Assembly (NCBI RefSeq): GCF_018256155.1 | Contig: NZ_JAERLY010000015.1 | Location: 1 to 62,500, forward strand | Direction: 5' to 3' | DNA from: Gluconobacter sp. Dm-62 | GTDB lineage: Bacteria > Pseudomonadota > Alphaproteobacteria > Acetobacterales > Acetobacteraceae | DNA: 62,500 nucleotides | In this document: positions 34,398 to 43,287 of the stretch, one piece after another | How positions within the stretch are numbered: position 1 is the stretch's first letter | How the letters are laid out: the number at the start of each line of letters is the position of its first letter | Program-made: the position numbers and the translations under genes | The notes under the pieces: generated by a model | Told to the model about the DNA's origin: nothing | Database searches by the model: none | What the model saw: only the letters and a program-made list of their open reading frames with translations

Positions 34398-34433
34398 GGG
34401 GACGTTCTCTAGCAGGTTCGGCTCACATGAAAA

Positions 34434-34455
34434 CGCCGGACCCGCAGGCCCGGCG
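34434..34455 (-). terminator. Terminator after gcd
   Basis: CGCCGG and CCGGCG with two more GC pairs beyond one mismatch form a strong hairpin; GTTTTC follows on the minus strand. It stands about 33 bases beyond the stop of the glucose dehydrogenase gene and before the queA start. A T run also flanks the other side. Confidence 0.65.
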
Positions 34456-34487
34456 CATCTTTTTGAATGAAAAATGCCTTTTCGAGG

Positions 34488-36908
34488 CTACTTCGGGAGT
34501 GCGAAGGCCACGACCTCGTCACTGTTCCGCGTTTTCAGCCCGCCATGTCCCCCCACGGCGAGTACGACATACTGCCTGCCATCCTCGCCCATATAGGTCA
34601 TGGGTGTGGCATTGCCGCCCGCATCGAGCTCGGTTTTGAACAGTGTGTGCCCGTCATGCCCGTCCAGAACATGGAAACTCTGGTCCGCCAGTGCGCCCAT
34701 GAAAACAAGTCCGTTAGGCGTGGTCACGCTGCCGCCCATGGAGAAGATGCTGGTGGGAAGCCCAACGGGCATCCGCAGCATGTTGGTCGGCCCGACATTC
34801 TTCGTGGTGCCGAGAGCGCGCTCCCAGATAACCCGACGATGAACAAGGTCGATTGCCTGCATCTTGCCCCAGGGCGGCGCAAGGCACGGAGCGCCAAACA
34901 GCCCGAGCCAGGGCTTGATGACGGCGGCATAGGGCAGGCCATGCTGCGGGTTGTTAGTGAAGACCGGTTCCGGATAGGGCTGGTTCCACCCCTTCCAGGG
35001 TTTGAACAGCCCTTCCTGCACGGCCTTGTCATGCGGCACGAGCGTCATGAGGAACGGGATGAACGTCGTGTTGATATACATGACGCCATGGACCGGATCG
35101 ATCGTCCCGCCATACCAGTCCGCCACGCCATCGAAAGCGGGAAAGCCGATCGTGCCCTGCTCGCTGGGCGGAGTGTAGAGGCCCTTGAAGCGCATGGAAT
35201 GGAAAGCAATCCGGCAGGCAAGCTGGTCGAACGGCGTAGCACCCCACAGATCATCTTCCGTCAGATCCGGACGACGCAGGTTTGGCATGTCCACTGAATA
35301 GGGCTGGGTCGGGGAATAGCGCTCATTGGGAATATCCCCACCCGGAACAGGCTTTTCCTGCACGCGATAGAACGGCTGGCCGGTCCGGCGATCCAGAACG
35401 AACAGCTCACCCTGCTTTGTCGTCTGGACGAGGGCCGGGGTGAGCGTGCCGCTGGCATCCGGCAGATCAACCAGAGACGGGCCGACGGGAAGATCGAAAT
35501 CCCACAGATCATGATGCACGGACTGGAAATGCCAGCGCTCTTCGCCAGTCGTCAGATCCAGCGCAACAAGAGACGTGTCGTATTTCTCGTCAAACGAGCG
35601 CCGCTTGACGCCATAATAGTCCGGCGTGGCAATCCCAAGCGGCACATAAACCATGTTCAGCCCCGCATCGGCCGTATAGACGCCCCAGCCATTCGGCGTC
35701 CCACGCGTAAAGGTTTCATTGGGGCCGAGCGGACTGTTGGCCGGAACGCGGCCCATGTCCCAAGCCCAGGCGAGCTGCCCGGTGGTGGCATCAAAGGCGC
35801 GGATAACGCCGGAAGGTTCATCAACGGACTGGTCATCATAGACCCAGCCGCTCGTGACGATCCGGTTGTGCAGAACCATCGGCGGGGACGTGATGAAATG
35901 GAAGCCCGGCGGGATGGCGCCCATGCCGTCGCGGAGATCAATCTTTCCGTCATGCCCGAAGCTGTGACAGATCTGCCCGGTCTCGGCATCAAGTGCGAAA
36001 AGCGTCGGCGGAGAGCCAGAATCCGTCGAGATAATGCGATGCGTACAGTCCGTGGCTCCCGGAATGTCGGCGTAGGACACGCCACGGCACGCCTGATAGA
36101 TATTCGCGCCAAATTCGCCGCCGGGCCGGTAATGCCAGACCTCCTTGCCGGTCGTGGCATCCAGCGCCACGACGTCCCGGTGCGGTGTACAGAAGAAAAG
36201 GCGATTGCCGATCTTGATGGGTGTGGCTTCGAAACTGAACTCGCGGCCGCGGGAGTTCTCGCCCGAACGCGGCAGATCACCGCTGTGATAGACCCAGGCG
36301 ACTTTCAGATTATGCGCATTCTGCGCATTGATCTGCGTCGGGGCTGCAAAACGGTCTCCGGCGGGTGTGCCGCCATGGAACTGCCAGTCATTGGTCGCCA
36401 TCTGGTCACTGCCGGACAGACTGGCTCCCGTTGATCCGGGGAAGGAATTGAGCTGCTGATAGCGCTGGCTCGTAATATACCAGCCGCAGGCGAACATGAA
36501 CACAAACAGCGTCAGACAGCCTCCCATACCGCCCAGCACGGTGCTGTTGACCCGGACATGGCGCCGGCTGTCCATCAAACGGCCGCCGATCCAAGGGCCA
36601 AAAACCCACAGACCGATTCCGGCGGGAAGGGCCAGCGGCGGAATGAGTCGCCAGCCATCCAGCCCGACCCGCCACAGCGCCCAGATCAGGGTATAGACCA
36701 GAAGGGCGGTATAGATCGCCAGACCGGAGCGCCGTCCCATGGCCAGCATGATGCCGGACAGAACCATGAGCAGACCGGCTACCGCGTAATAAAATGCCCC
36801 TCCCAGAGCGATGAGCCGCAGTCCCGGCAGAAAAAGGGCCAGTCCCAGTATGGCAAGGCCAATACCGGTCAGGGTCTGCACTAAAGGCCGGGCGGACGAC
36901 GACGCCAT
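34488..36908 (-). CDS. gcd: Membrane-bound PQQ-dependent glucose dehydrogenase
   Basis: An 806-residue quinoprotein, the usual length of mGDH. The first 140 residues hold five membrane segments; the rest is an eight-bladed propeller facing the periplasm (NDWQFHGGTPAGDRFAAPTQI, in two parts; HYRPGGEFG; WHFQSVHHDLWDFDLP in the metal and PQQ region; VFMGALADQSFHVLDG). It oxidises glucose to gluconolactone and feeds electrons to ubiquinone, a main energy route in Gluconobacter. It is transcribed alone and ends at its own hairpin. Confidence 0.96.
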   Translation of the reverse strand: MASSSARPLVQTLTGIGLAILGLALFLPGLRLIALGGAFYYAVAGLLMVLSGIMLAMGRRSGLAIYTALLVYTLIWALWRVGLDGWRLIPPLALPAGIGLWVFGPWIGGRLMDSRRHVRVNSTVLGGMGGCLTLFVFMFACGWYITSQRYQQLNSFPGSTGASLSGSDQMATNDWQFHGGTPAGDRFAAPTQINAQNAHNLKVAWVYHSGDLPRSGENSRGREFSFEATPIKIGNRLFFCTPHRDVVALDATTGKEVWHYRPGGEFGANIYQACRGVSYADIPGATDCTHRIISTDSGSPPTLFALDAETGQICHSFGHDGKIDLRDGMGAIPPGFHFITSPPMVLHNRIVTSGWVYDDQSVDEPSGVIRAFDATTGQLAWAWDMGRVPANSPLGPNETFTRGTPNGWGVYTADAGLNMVYVPLGIATPDYYGVKRRSFDEKYDTSLVALDLTTGEERWHFQSVHHDLWDFDLPVGPSLVDLPDASGTLTPALVQTTKQGELFVLDRRTGQPFYRVQEKPVPGGDIPNERYSPTQPYSVDMPNLRRPDLTEDDLWGATPFDQLACRIAFHSMRFKGLYTPPSEQGTIGFPAFDGVADWYGGTIDPVHGVMYINTTFIPFLMTLVPHDKAVQEGLFKPWKGWNQPYPEPVFTNNPQHGLPYAAVIKPWLGLFGAPCLAPPWGKMQAIDLVHRRVIWERALGTTKNVGPTNMLRMPVGLPTSIFSMGGSVTTPNGLVFMGALADQSFHVLDGHDGHTLFKTELDAGGNATPMTYMGEDGRQYVVLAVGGHGGLKTRNSDEVVAFALPK

Positions 36909-37035
36909 GGATGTTTTTCCTTCGGAATGGATCTGAAGGATTTAAAGCGCAGCCTGAGAGTGGGGTTTCTTTAAAATAAAGGTACAGAAATGCGGATGGG
37001 CAGCAGTAAACGTCACCGGCTGCCCGCGGCGTTTA

Positions 37036-37299
37036 TCAGGCGGAGACGCTGAGCAGATGGCTCGTGTCGCTGCTTGAGCCGGTGCTGGAAGAGCCACCAG
37101 AGGTCGTTTCGGAAATGATGTTGCCCTGGGCATCTTCAACGATGGTGGTTGTGGAGCCATCGGCATTCGTCTTGGTCGTGGTGGTTTCCTGCGTGGAGGA
37201 CGTTCCGCTCGACGACGAGGACGAACTGGAAGACGACGCGCTGCCCGAACTGTAAAGGCTGCTCATGGCGGAAGAGCCGATGGAGGAAATGCTTGTCAT
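37036..37299 (-). CDS. Ser/Thr-rich low-complexity small protein
   Basis: An 87-residue protein in which serine dominates (a run of ten near residue 22) and a TTTTKTNADGSTTTIVEDAQ segment lies in the middle. NADGSTTTxxxDAQGNxxSET-type text occurs in small proteins of alphaproteobacteria, sometimes ahead of EF-hand domains, but none is present here. There is no signal peptide. GGAG lies before the ATG with a long spacing. A conspicuous inverted repeat lies 70 bases upstream. Function unknown. Confidence 0.55.
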   Translation of the reverse strand: MTSISSIGSSAMSSLYSSGSASSSSSSSSSSGTSSTQETTTTKTNADGSTTTIVEDAQGNIISETTSGGSSSTGSSSDTSHLLSVSA

Positions 37300-37369
37300 G
37301 AGGAAAAGACTCCGTGGGAAAGGAACGAAGTCATTTTCGGATCAGAAAGTTAATAAAGGATAAGGACCC

Positions 37370-37422
37370 ATGTAACCGAGTGATACGGATTGTACAGGGA
37401 TAGAGCCGTACGGCGGTTACAT
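37370..37422. promoter_or_regulatory. Operator-like inverted repeat ATGTAACCG/CGGTTACAT
   Basis: Two perfect nine-base arms stand at 37370-37378 and 37414-37422, 35 bases apart. A further GTTACAT occurs at 37439-37445. The set lies upstream of the Ser-rich small gene and downstream of mazG, in AT-richer DNA. Spacing of about four helical turns would suit a looping dimer or tetramer regulator. Confidence 0.45.
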
Positions 37423-37478
37423 TGACGGTGGAGCGTCTGTTACATCCGGAATAGACGCCCATACCAAAAATCCGGTCC

Positions 37479-38261
37479 TTATTTCATACCGGGCAGCTTT
37501 TTCGCAGCCTGCCAGAGTGCTTCCATCGTCGGCAGATCCTGTTCGGCCATGGTCTGACCCTTCTGGGCGAGCATGGCTTCCATGGCCTCAAACCGACGGG
37601 TGAACTTGGCATTGCTCCGGCGGAGGGCGGCTTCGGGGTCGATATCCAGCTTGCGGGCCAGACTTGCGACCGTGAACAGGACGTCGCCCAGTTCGTCCTC
37701 GATCCGGTCACGGTCCCCGCCGAATTCGGCTTTCAGCTCGTCGATTTCTTCATGGACCTTGTCGAGAATGCCCGTGGCATCGTCCCAGTCGAACCCCACG
37801 CGAGCCGCGCGGCGTGTCAGCTTGGCGGCGCGCATCAGGGCAGGCAGCGGCAGGGCAACGCCCGCCAGCGTTCCATATTCGGCCTTGCGCTGGCGTTCGG
37901 CTTCCTTTTCCCGCTCCCATGTGTCGTCATCCATCGCCGCATCGCCAAAAACATGCGGGTGACGGCGCACCAGCTTGTCGGCAATCGTGCCCGCGACGGT
38001 CTCAAAGTCGAAATGCCCGGCTTCTGAAGCCATCTGGGCCTGAAAGACCACCTGCAGCAGCAGGTCTCCCAGTTCGTCCGGAATGGCGTCACGGTCGTCA
38101 CGCGCAATGGCGTCCATGACCTCGTAGGCTTCCTCGATCGCGAAAGGCGCAATCGTGGCCGGGGTCTGTTCCACGTCCCAGGGGCAGCCGCTCTCAGGGT
38201 CCCGCAGTCGCTTCATGACGTCCAGCAGGCGGTCGATCTGCCGGGGGGAGGACTGGGTCAT
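37479..38261 (-). CDS. mazG: Nucleoside triphosphate pyrophosphohydrolase MazG
   Basis: A 260-residue two-domain MazG. The N-terminal domain has RLRDPESGCPWDVEQT, FAIEEAYEVMDAI and DELGDLLLQVVFQA, with the acidic EExxE metal site. The second domain repeats the pattern (DKVHEEIDELKAEF, DELGDVLFTVASL). It hydrolyses noncanonical or excess NTPs to NMP and pyrophosphate. Confidence 0.95.
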   Translation of the reverse strand: MTQSSPRQIDRLLDVMKRLRDPESGCPWDVEQTPATIAPFAIEEAYEVMDAIARDDRDAIPDELGDLLLQVVFQAQMASEAGHFDFETVAGTIADKLVRRHPHVFGDAAMDDDTWEREKEAERQRKAEYGTLAGVALPLPALMRAAKLTRRAARVGFDWDDATGILDKVHEEIDELKAEFGGDRDRIEDELGDVLFTVASLARKLDIDPEAALRRSNAKFTRRFEAMEAMLAQKGQTMAEQDLPTMEALWQAAKKLPGMK

Positions 38262-38444
38262 GGAAACATCCTGCTGTTATCGTGCTGCACGGTTCATACC
38301 CGTGCGGCGTCAGGTATGAAAGCGCCGGGTAAGGCGCCAGCGGGTGACAGCATGACATTCCCGACGTAAAACGACTGCCGGACGTTTCAGGGACCTGCCC
38401 GATACTACAGTGGCGGGTGGATTTGCAGACAGGGTGGATGGCGC

Positions 38445-39344
38445 ATGGCACGCATTTTCATTGACGGGGAAGCAGGCACGACGGGTCTGGGTATCCGCCA
38501 GCGGATCGAAGCCCTCCCGGCCTCTTATGGTCTGGAAGTCCTGTCCATCGATCCGGCGCTGCGCAAGGATACGGCAGCACGCCGCTCCATGCTTGAACAG
38601 GCGGATGTCGCCATTCTGTGCCTGCCCGATGATGCTGCACGCGAGACCGTGGCACTCTCTGAGGGACTGGACGTCCGGATTCTGGACGCCAGCACGGCGC
38701 ATCGGATTGCGGATGGCTGGGCTTATGGCTTTCCCGAAATGGATGCGGAACAGGCCGCTGTCATCAAAGACGCACGGTTTGTCGCCAATCCCGGCTGCTA
38801 TCCGACGGGCGCCATTGCCCTGATGCGGCCTCTGGTCCGGGCAGGGCTGCTCCCGGCCGACCATCCTGTCTCGATCAACGCCGTCTCCGGCTATAGCGGG
38901 GCAGGGCGGGTTGCGATTGAAGAGCATGAGAAAAACGGCGGTCCGGCCTTCTTCCTGTATGGGCTGAACCTCAAGCACAAGCATCTGCCCGAGATCCGAC
39001 ACTATTCCGGCCTGACGCGCCAGCCGCTGTTCGTGCCGTCGGTGGGGCATTTCCCGCAGGGCATGATCGTGTCCATTCCGCTGCACCTGAAAGATCTGCC
39101 GGGACAGCCCTCGGCTGCGGAACTCGAAGCGGTACTTCAGGATGCCTATGCCGGATGCGAGCATGTGCGCGTCGTCCCCGCCGAAACGCAGCTTGTGGCG
39201 GATACCCTCGCCAACACCGACGACATGGAGCTGCGCGTCCATCATAATGGCGAGCAGGTCGTCCTGACCGCGCAGTTGGACAATCTGGGTAAGGGCGCTT
39301 CGGGGGCTGCCATCCAGAACCTGATCCTGATGCTGGACCTCTGA
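38445..39344 (+). CDS. argC: N-acetyl-gamma-glutamyl-phosphate reductase (short type)
   Basis: A 299-residue enzyme of arginine synthesis that reduces N-acetylglutamyl phosphate to the semialdehyde with [23 protein letters not shown] is the cofactor loop, and NPGCYPTGA contains the catalytic cysteine. The length of about 300 matches the type 2 ArgC found in alphaproteobacteria rather than the 340-residue type 1. It stands alone, followed by tRNA-Leu. Confidence 0.95.
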   Translation: MARIFIDGEAGTTGLGIRQRIEALPASYGLEVLSIDPALRKDTAARRSMLEQADVAILCLPDDAARETVALSEGLDVRILDASTAHRIADGWAYGFPEMDAEQAAVIKDARFVANPGCYPTGAIALMRPLVRAGLLPADHPVSINAVSGYSGAGRVAIEEHEKNGGPAFFLYGLNLKHKHLPEIRHYSGLTRQPLFVPSVGHFPQGMIVSIPLHLKDLPGQPSAAELEAVLQDAYAGCEHVRVVPAETQLVADTLANTDDMELRVHHNGEQVVLTAQLDNLGKGASGAAIQNLILMLDL

Positions 39345-39419
39345 GGCATATCATTTTTCGGTCCGGATTTTGCACTCTGGCACTTTCGCCGGGAATGCAT
39401 TAGGGTTCGGGCCGCCCGC

Positions 39420-39503
39420 GCGAGAGTGGCGGAACGGTAGACGCAGTCGGCTCAAAATCGACCGCCGAAAGGCATAGGGGTTCGAATCCCCTCTCTCGCA
39501 CCA
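39420..39503 (+). tRNA. tRNA-Leu (anticodon CAA)
   Basis: GCGAGAG pairs with CTCTCGC, followed by discriminator A and an encoded CCA. The anticodon stem GTCGG/TCGAC encloses CTCAAAA with CAA, which reads TTG. A short variable arm (CGCCGAAAGGCA) marks a class II tRNA, and the T arm reads GGGG-TTCGAAT-CCCC. Confidence 0.96.
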
Positions 39504-39557
39504 TGTGCGGTCATTTCCTGCCGGAATGACCTCAGGACCGATCAGCACGGAACGAGC

Positions 39558-40715
39558 ATGTCCAAGCCGACTGTCAGACCCTCCCGCCCGTTCTTCTCCT
39601 CAGGTCCCTGCGCCAAGCGTCCCGGATGGTCCTTGTCCGGTCTGGATCAGGCCCTGCTGGGCCGCTCGCATCGTGCGCCGGAAGGTCGCGCGCGCCTTAA
39701 AGACGTCATCACACGCTCCAAAGACCTCCTTGGTATTCCGTCGGACTGGCGCGTCGGCATTGTCCCGGCCTCCGATACGGGGGCCGTGGAAATGGTCCTG
39801 TGGGCGCTCGCCGGTGAGCGCGGGATCGATGTCCTGTCCTTTGAAAGCTTTTCCGGAACCTGGGCACAGGATCTGCGCGACGTCCTGAAAATCGAGGATC
39901 TGCGCGTTCTGGACGCGCCCTATGGCGAGCTGCCGGATCTGACGAAAGTGGACTGGACCCGCGATGTCGTTCTGACATGGAACGGCACGACGTCCGGTGT
40001 CTGCATTCCCAACGCGGACGCCATTCCGGCCGAACACGAAGGTCTGGTTATCTGTGACGCCACCTCTGCGGCATTTGCGATGGATCTGCCCTGGGACCGG
40101 CTCGATATCGTGACCTGGTCTTGGCAGAAAGCACTGGGTGGCGAGGCCGCGCATGGCATGGTGGCACTCAGCCCGCGTGCTGCCGCCCGTCTGGCCCAGC
40201 CGTCTCCGCGTCCGCTGCCCAAGATTTTCCGTCTGGCCAATAAAAAGGGCCTGATCGAAGCCATTTTCGAAGGCGATACGATCAACACGCCGTCCATGCT
40301 CTGCGTCGAAGACGCGCTGGATGGTCTGCGCTGGGCCGAGCAGATTGGCGGTCTTCCGGCCCTGAAGGCCCGTTCACAGCGCAATCTCGCAGTCGTCGCA
40401 GCATGGATCGAAACTGCGGACTGGGTGTCGTTCCTCTCGGTTCGGGAAGAGACCCGTTCCAGCACGTCCATCTGCCTGAAAATCACGGCGCCTTGGTTTG
40501 AGAGCCTGTCTGACGAAGCCAAAGGCAAGGCGGTCAAGCACCTGACCGGGCTCGTCGCGAAGGAAGATGCGGGTTACGACTTGGCCGCCTATCGCGATGC
40601 TCCGGCCGGCCTGCGAATCTGGGGTGGTGCGACGGTCGAGACGGCCGATATCGAAGCGCTGCTGCCCTGGCTCGACTGGGCGCATGAGCAGACCCGGATG
40701 GAGTTTTCGGTATGA
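39558..40715 (+). CDS. serC: Phosphoserine aminotransferase
   Basis: A 385-residue PLP enzyme of serine synthesis that makes 3-phosphoserine from phosphohydroxypyruvate and glutamate. [15 protein letters not shown] is the typical start, and [10 protein letters not shown] holds the PLP-binding lysine. It belongs to the long alphaproteobacterial/archaeal-like SerC branch. Its stop overlaps the hisZ start (ATGA), so translation is coupled. No serA lies next to it. Confidence 0.94.
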   Translation: MSKPTVRPSRPFFSSGPCAKRPGWSLSGLDQALLGRSHRAPEGRARLKDVITRSKDLLGIPSDWRVGIVPASDTGAVEMVLWALAGERGIDVLSFESFSGTWAQDLRDVLKIEDLRVLDAPYGELPDLTKVDWTRDVVLTWNGTTSGVCIPNADAIPAEHEGLVICDATSAAFAMDLPWDRLDIVTWSWQKALGGEAAHGMVALSPRAAARLAQPSPRPLPKIFRLANKKGLIEAIFEGDTINTPSMLCVEDALDGLRWAEQIGGLPALKARSQRNLAVVAAWIETADWVSFLSVREETRSSTSICLKITAPWFESLSDEAKGKAVKHLTGLVAKEDAGYDLAAYRDAPAGLRIWGGATVETADIEALLPWLDWAHEQTRMEFSV

Positions 40716-41851
40716 GCCTGTATTCCGAAACCCCCAGCGCGGCCCTGCTGCCCTCCGGTTTTGCGGACCTGCTGCCCGGTGAGGCTGAAGCCGAAGCCCG
40801 TGGCATTGCCAGCGTGATGGAAGCGTTTTCCCGTCACGGTTATCAGCGCGTCCGGCCGCCTCTGCTGGAATTTGAAAGCTCCCTGCTGGGCGGATCGGGC
40901 GAATCCCTGGCCCCCCAGACCTTCCGCCTGATGGACCCGAATTCGCATCGCATGATGGCGCTGCGTCCAGACATGACGACGCAGATTGCGCGCATTGCGA
41001 GCATTCGCCTTCAGGACGCCCCACGCCCGCTGCGCCTGTCATATTCGGGAAGCTGCATTGTTGTCGGCACGCCGGGTCGCGAAGCCGACCGTCAGGTTTC
41101 GCAGGCCGGGATCGAACTGATCGGCCCCGACTGCGCGCAGGCCGATGCTGAAGTCATCGCGCTCGGCGCGAAGGCTCTTGCGGAACTCGGAATTGAAGGC
41201 GTTTCGTTCGATCTGTCCATGCCCGTTCTGGCGCTGGGCCTGATCGAAGCTGTCATTCCCGAAGCCGATCGTGAGCCCCTGCTGCACGCGCTGGACCGCA
41301 AGGATGCCAGTGCCGTGGCCGAACTTGGCGGTTCGATCGCCGGAATGCTGGCCGTCATGCTGCGCGCTGCCGGGCCTGCCGACCGTGCGCTGGATCTGCT
41401 GGCAGAGCTGGATTACCCCGAAGAAATCGCCGGACATTTCGAGCGTCTGGCGGCGTCCGTGGCAGCAATCCGCGAGCGTAGCCCGGATCTGCGTCTGACG
41501 ATTGATCCCGTGGATTTCCGTGGCTGGCGCTATCACACAGGCCTCTGCGTGACGGTCTTTTCGACCAGTTCGCGTGAAGAACTGGGACGTGGCGGACGCT
41601 ATCTCGCGGGGAAAGAACCCGCCTGTGGCCTGACGCTCCGTCCGCAGGCCCTTTTGCGCGCGGCTCCCGTGTCTGCGTCGCGCCCGCGCTGCTATGTGCC
41701 GGTCAGTCTTGATACAGACGCTCTTTCCGGTCTGCACAAGGCCGGTTACGCCACGGTTTCTGCATTGTCGCATGATGAAGATGCGGCCGCTCAGGCGCGT
41801 CATCTGCGCTGCACCCATGTCTGGAAGGATGAGGCGGCCCAGCCGCTCTGA
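40712..41851 (+). CDS. hisZ: ATP phosphoribosyltransferase regulatory subunit
   Basis: A 379-residue histidyl-tRNA synthetase paralogue. [20 protein letters not shown] and [22 protein letters not shown], each read in parts, are the class II motifs 1 and 2, and [17 protein letters not shown] the degraded motif 3. HisZ joins short-form HisG to catalyse and regulate the first step of histidine synthesis. It is shorter than HisS and lacks the anticodon-binding domain. It overlaps serC and lies 57 bases before purA. Confidence 0.9.
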   Translation: MSLYSETPSAALLPSGFADLLPGEAEAEARGIASVMEAFSRHGYQRVRPPLLEFESSLLGGSGESLAPQTFRLMDPNSHRMMALRPDMTTQIARIASIRLQDAPRPLRLSYSGSCIVVGTPGREADRQVSQAGIELIGPDCAQADAEVIALGAKALAELGIEGVSFDLSMPVLALGLIEAVIPEADREPLLHALDRKDASAVAELGGSIAGMLAVMLRAAGPADRALDLLAELDYPEEIAGHFERLAASVAAIRERSPDLRLTIDPVDFRGWRYHTGLCVTVFSTSSREELGRGGRYLAGKEPACGLTLRPQALLRAAPVSASRPRCYVPVSLDTDALSGLHKAGYATVSALSHDEDAAAQARHLRCTHVWKDEAAQPL

Positions 41852-41908
41852 CCCGTCGGTCCCTTTCGTTTCTCCCGCCCTGTATTGTCAGTTCTAGGAA
41901 GTCAGCTC

Positions 41909-43198
41909 ATGTCCAACGTCACCGTGATCGGAACCCAGTGGGGAGACGAGGGTAAAGGCAAGATCGTCGACTGGCTCGCCAGCCGCGCCGATATCGTCGT
42001 TCGCTTTCAGGGCGGCCACAATGCTGGTCACACGCTGGTCGTGGGCGATCAGGTCTACAAGCTGTCCCTGCTGCCGTCCGGTCTGGTGCGCGGCAAGATC
42101 GGCGTGATCGGCAATGGCGTCGTCGTGGACCCGAAGGCCCTGATGACCGAGATCGACCGCGTCACCGGACAGGGCCTCGTCGTTACGCCCGAGACGCTGT
42201 GGATCGCCGAGAACGCCCCGCTGATCCTGCCGGTTCATGGTGCGCTTGATCGTGCCCGTGAAGCTGCCCGTGGTGAGCACAAGATCGGCACGACCGGCCG
42301 TGGCATCGGCCCGGCTTATGAGGACAAGGTGGCCCGTCGCGCCATCCGTATCTGCGATCTGGCCGAGCCCGAGACGCTGGACTGGAAGCTGGACGAACTG
42401 CTCCTGCACCACAACACGCTGCTTGCTGGTCTGGGTGCCGAGACCTTCACGAAGGAGCAGCTCAAGGACTTCCTGACCGAGATCACGCCGCGTCTTCTGC
42501 CGTTCTCCTGCCAGGTCTGGGATCGTCTGGACGAAGCCCGTCGTGCCGGTCGTCGCATCCTGTTCGAAGGTGCACAGGCTGTCATGCTGGACGTCGACCA
42601 CGGCACCTATCCGTATGTCACGAGCTCCAACACAGTTGCGGCCGTTGCTGCATCGGGCAGCGGTGTCAGCCCGTCTTCCGTCGGCTTCGTGCTCGGAATT
42701 GCCAAGGCCTACACGACCCGCGTGGGTGAGGGACCTTTCCCGACCGAACTGCATGACCAGACCGGTCGGACCCTTGGCGAGCGCGGTCATGAATTCGGCA
42801 CCGTGACGGGCCGTCCGCGTCGTTGCGGCTGGTTCGATGCGGTTCTGATCCGTCGTGCCGTCCGCGTCGGTGGCGTCAGCGGTATCGCCCTGACGAAGCT
42901 GGATGTGCTGGATGGTCTGGACGAGATCTCCATCTGCGTCGGCTATGAACTGGACGGTCAGATGATCGAGACCTTCCCGTCGGCTCCGGGCGCACAGGCC
43001 CGCGTCAAGCCGGTTTACGAGACGATGCCGGGCTGGAAAGAGACGACCGCAGGTGCTCGTTCCTGGGCCGAACTTCCCGCGCAGGCCATCAAATATGTCC
43101 GCCGCATCGAAGAACTGATCGAAGCCCCGGTGACGCTGCTTTCCACGAGCCCGGAACGCGACGACACCATCCTGATGCGCGATCCGTTCGAAGACTGA
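41909..43198 (+). CDS. purA: Adenylosuccinate synthetase
   Basis: A 429-residue enzyme that joins IMP and aspartate with GTP, the first committed step to [21 protein letters not shown] is the unmistakable N-terminal GTP loop; [23 protein letters not shown] and [11 protein letters not shown] follow. The ATG at 41909 has AGGAAG upstream. A perfect hairpin lies after the stop codon. It follows hisZ on the same strand and may share its transcript. Confidence 0.97.
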   Translation: MSNVTVIGTQWGDEGKGKIVDWLASRADIVVRFQGGHNAGHTLVVGDQVYKLSLLPSGLVRGKIGVIGNGVVVDPKALMTEIDRVTGQGLVVTPETLWIAENAPLILPVHGALDRAREAARGEHKIGTTGRGIGPAYEDKVARRAIRICDLAEPETLDWKLDELLLHHNTLLAGLGAETFTKEQLKDFLTEITPRLLPFSCQVWDRLDEARRAGRRILFEGAQAVMLDVDHGTYPYVTSSNTVAAVAASGSGVSPSSVGFVLGIAKAYTTRVGEGPFPTELHDQTGRTLGERGHEFGTVTGRPRRCGWFDAVLIRRAVRVGGVSGIALTKLDVLDGLDEISICVGYELDGQMIETFPSAPGAQARVKPVYETMPGWKETTAGARSWAELPAQAIKYVRRIEELIEAPVTLLSTSPERDDTILMRDPFED

Positions 43199-43241
43199 TC
43201 TTCCAGCCCCGGAATCGGTCGTTGCATTAACGAAGTCTCAA

Positions 43242-43272
43242 TCCCTATCCGGCACAAAAGACCGGATAGGGA
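43242..43272. other. Perfect 11-base inverted repeat between purA and the pseudokinase gene
   Basis: TCCCTATCCGG and CCGGATAGGGA enclose CACAAAAGA. It lies 44 bases after the purA stop and 15 bases before the next ATG. No T run follows on the plus strand, so it is not a standard terminator; it may be an attenuator, a translation-controlling leader or a protein-binding site. Confidence 0.6.
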
Positions 43273-43287
43273 AACAACGGGATTTCA

